From assembly GCF_018704125.1 (NCBI RefSeq), contig NZ_JAGTIS010000005.1:248001-312000 (forward strand): DNA of 64,000 nt, read 5' to 3'. A model generated the notes under the pieces. It saw nothing but the letters and a program-made list of their open reading frames with translations, was not told the DNA's origin and did no database searches. The stretch's first letter is position 1; each line of letters opens with the position of its first letter. A program made the position numbers and the translations under genes. This DNA is from Metapseudomonas boanensis (GTDB lineage Bacteria > Pseudomonadota > Gammaproteobacteria > Pseudomonadales > Pseudomonadaceae). Shown here in pieces: positions 7,880 through 16,307 of the stretch.

Positions 7880-8164
7880 AGCCTGCCCCGTCCCGCCAGG
7901 GGCCAGGGAATGGCTCCTCTTCGCACGCCCATCACATCACTCCGCCACGCCGAACCAAAAGCGCACAGCACCTTCCAGGCGCGCACGCAAATAGCTCATT
8001 ACACCACGCCCCCCAACGGCGTTCAGTGCCCTGCGGATGCCAGCAGGATGGCTCTCGCCGCGTTTACAAATATTTGATTTTAAAGGCATCGAGGGGCGCG
8101 AACGCCTTCGGCAGAGCCCACCGCCCCTGCCCGCCGGCAGGGCGATGTGAGCCTCAGGCAAAAC
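7880..8164. promoter_or_regulatory. nasT-nrtA spacer with possible NtrC site
   Basis: GCACC-TTCCA-GGCGC at 7968-7982 is one base from the NtrC dyad GCACC-N5-GGTGC and lies about 190 bases upstream of the nrtA sigma-54 promoter, a normal enhancer distance. Nothing else recognisable is seen in this spacer. Confidence 0.4.
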
Positions 8165-8180
8165 TGGCAAGGCCTTTGCA
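8165..8180 (+). promoter_or_regulatory. Sigma-54 promoter of nrtA
   Basis: TGGCAAGGCCTTTGCA has the -24 GG and -12 GC separated by exactly 10 bases and the TTGCA end of the -12 box. Transcription would begin near 8190, upstream of both regulatory hairpins. Confidence 0.75.
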
Positions 8181-8207
8181 GTTCCTCCTGCAGACTCCTG
8201 CGTAGCG

Positions 8208-8292
8208 CGCCAACGGCGGCGGGCCGCGGATCACGGACAACGGCGTCCGCTCGAACACCTGCATACCCGGTGTTCTGGCGACGCCGTTTTTG
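8208..8292 (+). promoter_or_regulatory. NasT (ANTAR) antitermination leader of nrtABD
   Basis: The clearest of the three leaders. P1 is CGCC-[AACGGC]-GGCG (8208-8221). P2 is CGGAC-[AACGGC]-GTCCG (8234-8249). P2 shares bases with the 5' arm of the terminator AACGGCGTC / GACGCCGTT (8239-8288), which ends in a T-rich tail. P2 and terminator are therefore mutually exclusive, as in the established ANTAR mechanism. Confidence 0.85.
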
Positions 8293-8318
8293 TTTTGCCT
8301 CTTATCAAGGACAACTCC

Positions 8319-9602
8319 ATGAGTGAGCGTGATTCCAAAGACCCGGTTAACAACAGCCGTCGCAACTTCCTCAAGCAGTCCATCGCCGTCGCCGGCACCG
8401 TCGGTGGTATCACCGCGCTGGGGCTCTCCGCCCCCGGCTTCCTGCGCAGCACCGCCTGGGCCGCAGGCTCGGATGCACCGGAAAAGGCTGCCCTGAAGGT
8501 GGGTTTCATTCCGCTGACCGACTGCGCCTCGGTGGTGGTCGCCGCCACCCAGGGCTTCGCTGCCAAATACGGCTTGTCCATCACCCCCAGCAAGGAAGCC
8601 TCCTGGGCCGGCGTGCGCGACAAGCTGAACACCGGTGAACTGGATGCCTCGCACGTCCTCTACGGGATGATGTACAGCTCCCAGCTCGGCGTGGCCGGCC
8701 CACAGAAGGACATGGCCGTGCTCATGGGCCTGAACCAGAACGGCCAGGCCATCACCCTGTCCAGGCAGCTCAAGGAAGCAGGCGTGACCAACGGCGAACA
8801 GCTCGCCGCGCACATCAAGAAAGGTGGCAATCCGCTGACCTTCGCCCAGACTTTCCCCACCGGCACCCACGCCATGTGGCTGTACTACTGGCTGGCCAGC
8901 CATGGCATCAACCCCATGAGCGACGTCAAGACCATCACCGTGCCGCCACCGCAGATGGTCGCCAACATGCGCGTCGGCAATATGGACGGCTTCTGCGTCG
9001 GCGAGCCGTGGGGCGCGCGGGCGATCTTCGACAAGATCGGCTTCACCGCCGTGACCACCCAACAGATCTGGGCCGACCATCCGGAGAAGGTGCTGGGCTG
9101 CTCGCGCGATTTCGTCGAGCAGAACCCCAACACCGCTCGCGCCCTGGTCATGGCTCTTCTCGACGCCAGCCGCTTCATCGAGGCCAGCGAGGAGAACAAG
9201 AAGGCCACTGCCAAGCTCATCTCCGGCAAGGCCTATGTCAACGCGCCGACAGAAGTCATCGAGCAGCGCTTCCTCGGCAACTATGAGGATGGCCTGGGCA
9301 ACAGCTGGCAGGACAAGCACGCCATGGCCTTCTGCAAAGAGTGCAGCGTGAACTTCCCCTACCACTCCGACGGCATGTGGTTCATGACCCAGTTCAAGCG
9401 CTGGGGCCTGATCAAGGAAGACCCCGACTACGCCGCGGTGGCCGCCAAGGTCAACCAGACCAAGCTCTTCGCTGAAGCCGCCAGCGCCCTCGGCCTGCCC
9501 GTGCCGCTGACCCAGATGCGCAGCAGCACCCTGATCGACGGCAAGCTCTGGGACGGCTCCAACCCTGCCGCCTATGCCCAATCCTTTGCGATAAAAGCCT
9601 GA
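8319..9602 (+). CDS. nrtA: NrtA-type periplasmic nitrate-binding protein (Tat-exported)
   Basis: A 427-residue solute-binding protein of the nitrate ABC importer. The N-terminus has a Tat signal: twin Arg at residues 14-15 (SRRNFLKQ), a hydrophobic stretch and an AWA cleavage site near 46. The mature protein has the CmpA/NrtA pattern (VGFIPLTDCASVVVAATQGF, QTFPTGTHAMWLYYWLASHG, GDxxFC-type WGARAIF). It delivers nitrate to NrtB/NrtD. The ATG at 8319 follows AAGGA. Its similarity to NasS shows the two arose from one ancestor. Confidence 0.92.
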   Translation: MSERDSKDPVNNSRRNFLKQSIAVAGTVGGITALGLSAPGFLRSTAWAAGSDAPEKAALKVGFIPLTDCASVVVAATQGFAAKYGLSITPSKEASWAGVRDKLNTGELDASHVLYGMMYSSQLGVAGPQKDMAVLMGLNQNGQAITLSRQLKEAGVTNGEQLAAHIKKGGNPLTFAQTFPTGTHAMWLYYWLASHGINPMSDVKTITVPPPQMVANMRVGNMDGFCVGEPWGARAIFDKIGFTAVTTQQIWADHPEKVLGCSRDFVEQNPNTARALVMALLDASRFIEASEENKKATAKLISGKAYVNAPTEVIEQRFLGNYEDGLGNSWQDKHAMAFCKECSVNFPYHSDGMWFMTQFKRWGLIKEDPDYAAVAAKVNQTKLFAEAASALGLPVPLTQMRSSTLIDGKLWDGSNPAAYAQSFAIKA

Positions 9603-9617
9603 TAGCGGAGGCCCAGA

Positions 9618-10475
9618 ATGAACGCTCCCCTGATAACGCCACTGACCGTGGCCAACAAAGTCGCGCCCAGCGCGGCTCCGCGCCAGGCCCTGCCTGGCGC
9701 GGAGGCCTTGGCCACACTGGCGAAAGCCGTGATTGCGCCCCTGCTCGGCATTCTGCTGTTCATCGGCGTCTGGGCCCTGGTCGCCGCGCGCAGCGAAGGC
9801 CTGCCGGGGCCGCTGTCCACCTGGTATTCGGCGCTGGAACTGTTTGCCGATCCGTTTTACGACAACGGTCCGAACGACATGGGCATCGGCTGGAACATCC
9901 TCCACTCGCTCGGTCGCGTCGGACTGGGCTTCGGCCTGGCGGCGCTGATTGGCATTCCGCTGGGCTTCGCCATCGGCCGCTTCGCCTTCCTGGCCAAAAT
10001 GCTCTCGCCGATCATCAGCCTGCTGCGTCCTGTCTCTCCGCTGGCCTGGCTGCCGATCGGCCTGCTGGTTTTCGAGGCCGCCGGCCCCGCCTCGATTTGG
10101 GTGATCTTCATCAGCTCGATCTGGCCGATCATCCTCAACACAGCGGCAGGCGTGGCCAGCGTGCCGCAGGACTACCTGAACGTGGCCAGGGTGCTGAAGC
10201 TCTCGGAGTTCAAGGTGCTGACGCGCATCCTCTTCCCCGCCGTGCTGCCACACCTGATGACCGGCATCCGCCTGGCCATCGGCGTCGCCTGGCTGGTGAT
10301 CGTCGCCGCAGAAATGCTCACCGGCGGCACTGGCCTGGGCTTCTGGGTGTGGGACGAGTGGAACAACCTCAACGTCGAGCACATCCTCATCGCCATCATC
10401 ATCGTCGGCCTCGTCGGCTTGGCGCTGGAGCAGAGCCTGGTGTGGCTGGCCAAGCGTTTCGATTACAGCAATTGA
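9618..10475 (+). CDS. nrtB: NrtB-type nitrate ABC transporter permease
   Basis: A 285-residue inner membrane permease of the BPD_transp_1 family. It has about six membrane helices, starting with IAPLLGILLFIGVWALVAA. The EAA-like loop that contacts the ATPase is VPQDYLNVARVLKLSEFKVLTRILFPAVLPHLMTGIRLAIG. It lies 15 bases after nrtA, with GGAGG before the start. The product takes nitrate from NrtA across the inner membrane. Confidence 0.92.
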   Translation: MNAPLITPLTVANKVAPSAAPRQALPGAEALATLAKAVIAPLLGILLFIGVWALVAARSEGLPGPLSTWYSALELFADPFYDNGPNDMGIGWNILHSLGRVGLGFGLAALIGIPLGFAIGRFAFLAKMLSPIISLLRPVSPLAWLPIGLLVFEAAGPASIWVIFISSIWPIILNTAAGVASVPQDYLNVARVLKLSEFKVLTRILFPAVLPHLMTGIRLAIGVAWLVIVAAEMLTGGTGLGFWVWDEWNNLNVEHILIAIIIVGLVGLALEQSLVWLAKRFDYSN

Positions 10476-10498
10476 ACATTCCTCCGGGGGCGAGCGGC

Positions 10499-10523
10499 AT
10501 TCGCCAGCAAGCTGGCTCCTACC
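10499..10523. repeat. REP palindrome inside the nrt operon
   Basis: ATTCGCCAGCAAGCTGGCTCCTACC, the variant REP sequence found many times in this window, forms a short hairpin between nrtB and nrtD. A REP between co-transcribed genes could modulate mRNA stability or relative expression. Confidence 0.75.
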
Positions 10524-10542
10524 AAGAGCGGGAGAACCGTAA

Positions 10543-11334
10543 ATGGAAAAATTCGTGGAGCTGACCCGCGTCAGCAAGCATTTCGACACCCGCAAAGGCC
10601 GCTTCCAGGCCCTCTCGGACGTCAACCTGAACATCTCCCGTGGAGAGTTCGTCTCGCTGATCGGCCACTCCGGCTGCGGCAAATCCACCGTGCTGAACCT
10701 GATTGCCGGTCTGCTGGAGGCCAGCGAAGGCGGGCTGATCTGCAACGGCCGTGAGATCGACGGCCCCGGGCCGGAGCGTGCGGTGGTGTTCCAGAACCAC
10801 AGCCTGCTGCCCTGGATGACCTGTTTCGGCAATGTTTTCCTGGCCGTGGAGAAGGTCTTCAGCGGCAAGGAAAGCAAGGCGCAGCTCAAGCAGCGCACCA
10901 GCGCCGCGCTGCACATGGTGGGCCTGGACCATGCCATGCACAAACACCCCAACGAGATCTCCGGCGGCATGAAACAACGGGTCGGCATCGCCCGCGCCCT
11001 GGCCATGGAACCCAAGGTGCTGCTGATGGACGAACCCTTCGGCGCGCTGGACGCCCTCACCCGCGCGCACCTGCAGGACGAGCTGCTGCGCATCGTGGGC
11101 GAAACGCAAAGCACCGTGGTGATGGTCACCCATGATGTCGACGAGGCCGTGCTGCTATCCGACCGCATCGTGATGATGACCAACGGCCCCGCTGCCACCA
11201 TCGGCGATATCGTGCAGGTCGACCTGCCCCGCCCGCGCGACCGCCTGACCCTGGCCAACGATGCGCGCTACCACCAGTACCGCACCGCCGTGTTGGAGTT
11301 CCTCTACCAACGCCAGCAACGCCCCGCGGCCTGA
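10543..11334 (+). CDS. nrtD: NrtD-type nitrate ABC transporter ATPase
   Basis: A 263-residue ABC ATPase. Walker A is GHSGCGKST (about 43-51), the Q-loop VVFQNHSLLPW, the signature EISGGMKQR, Walker B VLLMDEPFGALD and the switch His in VMVTHDVDEA. There is no C-terminal NrtA-like extension, so it is NrtD-like rather than NrtC-like, and a homodimer probably serves the NrtB dimer. Last gene of the transporter operon before a terminator. Confidence 0.9.
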   Translation: MEKFVELTRVSKHFDTRKGRFQALSDVNLNISRGEFVSLIGHSGCGKSTVLNLIAGLLEASEGGLICNGREIDGPGPERAVVFQNHSLLPWMTCFGNVFLAVEKVFSGKESKAQLKQRTSAALHMVGLDHAMHKHPNEISGGMKQRVGIARALAMEPKVLLMDEPFGALDALTRAHLQDELLRIVGETQSTVVMVTHDVDEAVLLSDRIVMMTNGPAATIGDIVQVDLPRPRDRLTLANDARYHQYRTAVLEFLYQRQQRPAA

Positions 11335-11353
11335 GCCCCAGCCCCTCCGCCAG

Positions 11354-11380
11354 GCCCGGCCTTGAGCCGGGCTTTTCTTT
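11354..11380 (+). terminator. Intrinsic terminator of the nrt operon
   Basis: GCCCGGC-CTTGA-GCCGGGC (11354-11372) followed by TTTTCTTT lies 20 bases after the nrtD stop. Confidence 0.85.
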
Positions 11381-11545
11381 GCCCGCCGTTCCGTGTCCGC
11401 GTCGCATCAATTCCAGGCCATGCCGATCGAACCTCCCAGCACCTGCACTTATTCAATGCGGAATGAGCTAGGGCGGTGCATCGCTTAATCGCCAAGTGTT
11501 CTTAAAGAAACAAGAAATACTTAACAATCAACAACTTGACCAAAA

Positions 11546-11561
11546 TGGCACGTTGCCTGCT
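11546..11561 (+). promoter_or_regulatory. Sigma-54 promoter of the nitrate-linked porin
   Basis: TGGCACGTTGCCTGCT has a perfect -24 half (TGGCACG) and a -12 GC 10 bases after the GG. Transcription would start near 11572, placing the AACGGC hairpin at the very 5' end of the RNA. Confidence 0.7.
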
Positions 11562-11579
11562 ATGACCCTCCCCGGTCAG

Positions 11580-11666
11580 CACAACGGCGTGTCTGCCACT
11601 CAACCGACAACGACGTCACCGTTCCCCCTCCACTTCAGGAGCGCGGGCACCGTGGCGTTTTTTTTT
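11580..11666 (+). promoter_or_regulatory. NasT (ANTAR) antitermination leader of the porin gene
   Basis: P1 is CAC-[AACGGC]-GTG (11580-11591). P2 is GAC-[AACGAC]-GTC (11606-11617); both loops have A at position 1 and G at position 4. P2 overlaps the 5' arm of the terminator GACGTCAC / GTGGCGTT (11612-11659), which is followed by a run of T's to 11666. The same plan as the nrtA leader. Confidence 0.75.
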
Positions 11667-11694
11667 GCGCAATTTGGCAAACAGGAAATCCGTT

Positions 11695-12948
11695 ATGCGC
11701 ATGATCAAGCTGTCCCTGCTGTCGCTGGCCGTTACCGCTACCACCTTCAGCCACGCCGCACTTGCACAAGAGGATCTCGGCAATCTGCTCACCCAGGGCA
11801 AGCCGATCCTCGACGCCCGCTACCGCTTCGAGAACGTCGACCAGGATAACGCCCTGCGTGACGCCAACGCCCAGACCCTGCGCACCCGCGTCGGTTTCCA
11901 GAGCGGCAAATGGTACGGCCTGTCCGGCCTTGTCGAAGTCGACAACGTCAGCCGCCTGGGTGACGCCGCCTACAACGACACCCGCAACGGCCAGAAGGAA
12001 TACGCCATGGTCGTGGACCCGGACGGCACCGAGTTCAATCAGGCCCTGGTTCGCTACGACCACCAATACGGCAATGGCGTGTTCGGTCGCCAGCGCATCA
12101 ATCTGGACAACCAGCGCTTCATCGGTGGAGTGGCCTGGCGGCAGAACGAGCAGACTTACGACGGCGCGCTCGCCCAGCTGAAACCGCTCGACGGCCTGAC
12201 CCTGACCTACGCCTACGTCGACAACATCAACACCATCTTCGGCCCGGACAACGGCCGTTACGACAACCGCACCAACCCGGCCAACATCGAAGGCCACAGC
12301 CACCTGATCAATGCCCAGTACGTGGTCATGCCGGAACTGACGGTGACGGCCTACGGCTACCTGCTCGGCCTGGACAACATCGCCGTGACCACCACCGCCC
12401 CGCTGGGCAGCCTCTCCAGCAAAACCAGCGGCCTGCGCCTCAACGGAATCGTCGCGGGCTTCAGCTACGCGCTGGAGTACGCGCAGCAGAAGGACTACGC
12501 CGACAACCCGGTCGACCTGGACAGCGAGTACTACCTGGCTGAGTTGGGCTACACGCTCAAAGGCGTGCAACTGAAGGGCGGCTACGAGGTGCTCGGCGGC
12601 GACAACGGCACCGGCAACCGCGCCTTCCAGACGCCCCTGGCAACCAAGCACATCTTCCAGGGCTGGGCCGACCAGTTCCTCACCACGCCCGCCGACGGCA
12701 TCGAGGACGCCTATATCGGCTTCACCGCGCCGTTGGCCGGCGGGACCCTGCAGGCCTGGTACCACGACTTCAAAACCGAGCGGAACAGTGACAGCTACGG
12801 CGATGAAATCGACCTGTCCTATGCCCACCCGATTCCGGGCGTGAAGGGCCTGGTCGGCCTGGCCAAGTACGCCAGCTACAGCTCGGACGACGAGGCCCGC
12901 ACCGTCGATACCGACAAGGTCTGGCTGCAATTGCAATACACCTTCTGA
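11695..12948 (+). CDS. Alginate-export-family outer membrane porin, nitrate-controlled
   Basis: A 417-residue beta-barrel protein of the alginate export (AlgE-like) porin family. It has a signal peptide (MIKLSLLSLAVTATTFSHAALA, residues 3-24), a mature start of QEDLGNLLTQGKPILDARYRFENVDQDN, alternating aromatic strands, and a C-terminal Phe (WLQLQYTF) as barrel proteins need for assembly. Its sigma-54 promoter and NasT leader tie it to nitrate assimilation, so I infer a role in passing nitrate or another anion across the outer membrane. Confidence 0.85.
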   Translation: MRMIKLSLLSLAVTATTFSHAALAQEDLGNLLTQGKPILDARYRFENVDQDNALRDANAQTLRTRVGFQSGKWYGLSGLVEVDNVSRLGDAAYNDTRNGQKEYAMVVDPDGTEFNQALVRYDHQYGNGVFGRQRINLDNQRFIGGVAWRQNEQTYDGALAQLKPLDGLTLTYAYVDNINTIFGPDNGRYDNRTNPANIEGHSHLINAQYVVMPELTVTAYGYLLGLDNIAVTTTAPLGSLSSKTSGLRLNGIVAGFSYALEYAQQKDYADNPVDLDSEYYLAELGYTLKGVQLKGGYEVLGGDNGTGNRAFQTPLATKHIFQGWADQFLTTPADGIEDAYIGFTAPLAGGTLQAWYHDFKTERNSDSYGDEIDLSYAHPIPGVKGLVGLAKYASYSSDDEARTVDTDKVWLQLQYTF

Positions 12949-13021
12949 CCTTTGCCTGCCCGCCAAGGGCACTGCAGCGGAGTGCGGTTGATGCCGCGCT
13001 CCGCCCCTTCAGAACGAGACC

Positions 13022-14200
13022 ATGAGCATGAGCGAGAGCCCTACCATGACGTTTTCCCGGCGCGAACTCGACGCATCCGCTCTCGGGGCCGGGCCCCTCG
13101 GTCCGCTGTTTGAGCCGGGCATCGCACTGCTGGCCAGTACCCCCGCGCCGGTGTGGTTGCCCATGAGCGCAGCCTTCGCGGCGTCCGCCCTCGCTTATGC
13201 CGGCCTGAATGGCGGAGCCTTCGGCTTGCTCATCGCCTCGCTCTACCTGGGCGCGGCCCTGCACCTGCATCTGCGCCGCTGTCGCGCCAGCGAGCACTTC
13301 TGGTTCGAGGAACTGGCCCGGCTGTTGCGCGCGCGAGTAAATGAGGATTCCGCCGGCCTGCTGGTGCTTTGCAACGAGCATCTGCGCGGCAGCGAGCGTC
13401 TTCACAGCGAGGTCCGCTTCGCGGGCCAGGCGCTGGAGCAACTGGCGCAAAAAGCACATACCCAGGGCAGCGAACAGAGCCAGCGGGTCAGCATGATCGC
13501 CGCCGCCAGCGAACAGATCGAACGCAGCCTGGAGAGTGTCGAGGTCCTGGTCGAAGACGCCCGGCAAGCCTTCTCCAGCGCCCTCGCCCAAGGCGAAGAA
13601 GGCCGCCAGGCAGCGCAGGAGCTGGGCGTCGGGATGAGCGAGATACGCGATAGCCTCGGCAACACCGCCCAGGCTGTGAAACACCTCCTGCACAGCACCG
13701 CCCTGGTCGAGCAATCGGTGCAGGGAATCCAGGACCTTGCCAAGCAGACGCAACTGCTCGCCCTCAACGCCTCGATCGAGGCAGCCCGAGCCGGAGAGCA
13801 AGGCCGTGGCTTCGCGGTGGTGGCGGAGGAAGTCCGGCGGATGGCGTCGGCAACCGATGCAACAACGCGTGACATCACCAGCGCGGCGACCTCCATTGCG
13901 ACGGCCGTCCACCAGGTGGATCGCGAGGTTGGCCACCACAGGGAGCTGCTGGAGCGCGGCAGCGAGCACAGCTATCGGTTGGCCGTCAGCCTCGATCGCC
14001 TCGCCCAGCGCAGCCAGGAGAATCTGCAAAGCTTCAGCAGCATGCAGCACGCGCTGGGCGACCATCACCAGGCCAACCAGGACCTGTGTGAACAGTTACA
14101 GCAGATCAGCGACAGCCTGCAGGCGCAGAGCGTGCAGACCCGCAGCCTGCACGACCTGACCCGCCACTTGGCGCGCTTGACCGGCGAGGCCGCGCGATGA
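13022..14200 (+). CDS. Methyl-accepting chemotaxis protein lacking a periplasmic sensor
   Basis: A 392-residue chemoreceptor. Residues about 40-80 form two adjacent membrane helices ([19 protein letters not shown] and [19 protein letters not shown]) with almost nothing between them, so there is no periplasmic ligand domain and no clear HAMP. The cytoplasmic helical hairpin has the tip [40 protein letters not shown] that binds CheA/CheW. Its stop overlaps the next gene (ATGA), suggesting that the NIT-like protein supplies the sensing function. It lies directly after the nitrate transporter and porin. Confidence 0.88.
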   Translation: MSMSESPTMTFSRRELDASALGAGPLGPLFEPGIALLASTPAPVWLPMSAAFAASALAYAGLNGGAFGLLIASLYLGAALHLHLRRCRASEHFWFEELARLLRARVNEDSAGLLVLCNEHLRGSERLHSEVRFAGQALEQLAQKAHTQGSEQSQRVSMIAAASEQIERSLESVEVLVEDARQAFSSALAQGEEGRQAAQELGVGMSEIRDSLGNTAQAVKHLLHSTALVEQSVQGIQDLAKQTQLLALNASIEAARAGEQGRGFAVVAEEVRRMASATDATTRDITSAATSIATAVHQVDREVGHHRELLERGSEHSYRLAVSLDRLAQRSQENLQSFSSMQHALGDHHQANQDLCEQLQQISDSLQAQSVQTRSLHDLTRHLARLTGEAAR

Positions 14201-14880
14201 CCGAACAATCCATTCAAACCTTGTTGCCCCTGGGTCTCCTGATCCTCGGCTGCACGATTGCGATGCTCGCTGGCCGAGCGAAATGGCAACGCAACGAACA
14301 GGAACTGAGCCAAATGCTGCTGCGCGGCCTTGAGCTATTGCAGGGCGTCCAGCGTCATCGCGCCCTCGGCGGGCAGACTGGCCGTGAAGCCGTGCAGCGC
14401 TGCCAGGAACTGGTTGCACAACTCGGCCCCGCGTGGCGTGATTGGACGGACAAGGCACATCTCCTGACCTGGAACGATTTGCAGCGCACGCCGGGTGATT
14501 TCGAAGGACACTGCCGCCTCCTCGAACGCTTGCTCGGGCGTATCCAACATCTGGAGTATCGGCGTTGCTACCTGCTCAAGACCGCGCCGGTGATCGCCGA
14601 ACGTTGCTGGCAAGTCGAAGACCTGGGGCGCCTGCGCGGACTCTCGATACGCGCAGCAGCACAGCAGCAATGCCCTTTGGAACTGCGCATCCAGTTGCAG
14701 TACTTGCACGACCGCCTCCATACCGACGCGGATCGACCGTTGCACGAAGCCCTGACGCGCCTGCGCCATGAACTGCTCCGACAGGGCGAACCGGGCATCC
14801 AGCCCACGCAGCTCTATGCCCTGCTCACACCACTGATCGATAGCCGCATCGAGGGGATTCGCCGAACGCTGGGCCACTAG
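14197..14880 (+). CDS. Membrane-anchored NIT-like (nitrate/nitrite sensing) protein
   Basis: A 227-residue, almost wholly helical protein. Residues 8-26 ([19 protein letters not shown]) form one membrane helix; the rest is cytoplasmic or periplasmic depending on topology. [16 protein letters not shown] and [27 protein letters not shown] resemble the Arg-containing motifs of the NIT domain (as in NasR), where Arg residues hold nitrate. Start overlaps the chemoreceptor stop by four bases, so the two are almost certainly co-translated. Family assignment is from pattern and context, and a diverged helical domain is an alternative. Confidence 0.6.
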   Translation: MTEQSIQTLLPLGLLILGCTIAMLAGRAKWQRNEQELSQMLLRGLELLQGVQRHRALGGQTGREAVQRCQELVAQLGPAWRDWTDKAHLLTWNDLQRTPGDFEGHCRLLERLLGRIQHLEYRRCYLLKTAPVIAERCWQVEDLGRLRGLSIRAAAQQQCPLELRIQLQYLHDRLHTDADRPLHEALTRLRHELLRQGEPGIQPTQLYALLTPLIDSRIEGIRRTLGH

Positions 14881-14994
14881 CTGGCGCGAGATCGAGAGCC
14901 GCTCAACCTGGGCATGGCGGACCACGGCGTTTGACGCCACGCGTGGGTTTCACCAAGCTACCCGCCTTGATTCGTCCACCAGGAACACCACCAC

Positions 14995-16146
14995 GTGATT
15001 GCCCCCTTCTTCCGCTGGGGCCGGCTATTGCTGTGCTCGGCTCCCCTCATTGCCCTGCTGGCGGGATGCGACGGCGACAAGCCCAGCCCCCCGCCGCCGA
15101 AAGTCTCCCCCTACGCCAAAGCCGCCTGGAGCGACTTGCCCGCCACCGGCGATCAAGACCTCATCAGCGGCTTCAACGCCTGGCGCTCGGCCTGCGCACG
15201 ACTGGCCAAGGACCCGATCTGGGCCGCGCCGTGCAGCACCGCTGCCACCGTGCCGGAAAGCGCCGAGCCAATTCGGACCTTCCTCAGCGCGCAACTCGAC
15301 GTTTATAGCCTGCGCTCGGCCAAGAACAGCGCTCAGGGCTTGATCACCGGCTATTATGAGCCCGTCTACCCGGGCAGCCTGGAGCGCAGCGAGCACACCC
15401 ACGTGCCGGTCTATGGCATCCCCGACGACATGATCGTCGTGGCGCTCGACAGCCTCTACCCCGAGCTCAAGGGCAAGCGCTTGCGTGGTCGCCTCGAAGG
15501 GCGCGTACTCAAGCCTTATGACGATGCGGCCACCATCCGCAGCCAGGGCGTGAACGCCCCGGTGCTGGCATGGCTGAGCGACCCGATGGATCTGCAGTTC
15601 CTGCAGATCCAGGGCTCCGGTCGCATCCAGCTGGACGATGGCCGGCAGCTGCGCGTCGGCTACTCGGACCAGAACGGCCACCCATACCGGCCCGTGGGTC
15701 GTTGGTTGGTCGAGCAAGGTCAGCTCAAGCGAGAAGAAGTGAGCATGGGCAAAATTCGAGAATGGGCCCAGGCGAACCCCGAGCGCGTGCCTGAGCTATT
15801 GGCGAGCAACCCCAGCTATGTGTTCTTCACCCAGAACCCCGACAGCAACGAAGGCCCACGTGGGTCGCTCAACGTGCCGCTGACGGCCGGCTACAGCGTG
15901 GCCATCGACCGCAAGGTGATTCCGCTTGGCAGTCTGCTCTGGCTATCGACCACACGACCGGATGGCAGCCCGGTGACCCGGCCCGTGGCCGCCCAGGACA
16001 CTGGCGGCGCCATTGCCGGCGAAGTCCGCGCCGACCTGTTCTGGGGCACTGGCGCCGAGGCCGGTGAACTGGCGGGCAACATGAAGCAGCAAGGACAGAT
16101 CTGGATGTTGTGGCCAAAAGGCGTCGCGTTGCCCAACGCCCAGTGA
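14995..16146 (+). CDS. mltA: Membrane-bound lytic murein transglycosylase A (MltA)
   Basis: A 383-residue lipoprotein that cleaves peptidoglycan glycan strands to 1,6-anhydro ends. It has a lipobox LLAGC (Cys about 25), the MltA core (GLITGYYEPVYPGSLERSEHTHVPVY; FLQIQGSGRIQLDDGRQLRVGY) and the C-terminal 3D domain (PLTAGYSVAIDRKVIPLGSLLWL; AAQDTGGAIAGEVRADLFWGTG) with the catalytic Asp region. Starts with GTG at 14995, AGGA upstream. Full length. Confidence 0.93.
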   Translation: MIAPFFRWGRLLLCSAPLIALLAGCDGDKPSPPPPKVSPYAKAAWSDLPATGDQDLISGFNAWRSACARLAKDPIWAAPCSTAATVPESAEPIRTFLSAQLDVYSLRSAKNSAQGLITGYYEPVYPGSLERSEHTHVPVYGIPDDMIVVALDSLYPELKGKRLRGRLEGRVLKPYDDAATIRSQGVNAPVLAWLSDPMDLQFLQIQGSGRIQLDDGRQLRVGYSDQNGHPYRPVGRWLVEQGQLKREEVSMGKIREWAQANPERVPELLASNPSYVFFTQNPDSNEGPRGSLNVPLTAGYSVAIDRKVIPLGSLLWLSTTRPDGSPVTRPVAAQDTGGAIAGEVRADLFWGTGAEAGELAGNMKQQGQIWMLWPKGVALPNAQ

Positions 16147-16307
16147 GGGCGTTGGATCAAGCGGCGTAGCCTGGCCCCCACGGTGGAGAACCGCTGAGCG
16201 GATACTCCACCGTACAAGGCCCCACTATCGAGCTCGCTGATGGACTGTAGGAGCGAGCTCTGCTGGCACCCGGCAACGAACCTCGGCAGAGCCGAACGGA
16301 TCGTCCG

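Noticed and set aside
8154-11258. A 1034-residue open frame on the minus strand opposite the nrt genes
   Set aside because: It is a shadow of high-GC codon bias. The plus-strand genes have signal peptides, ABC motifs, ribosome binding sites and regulatory leaders.
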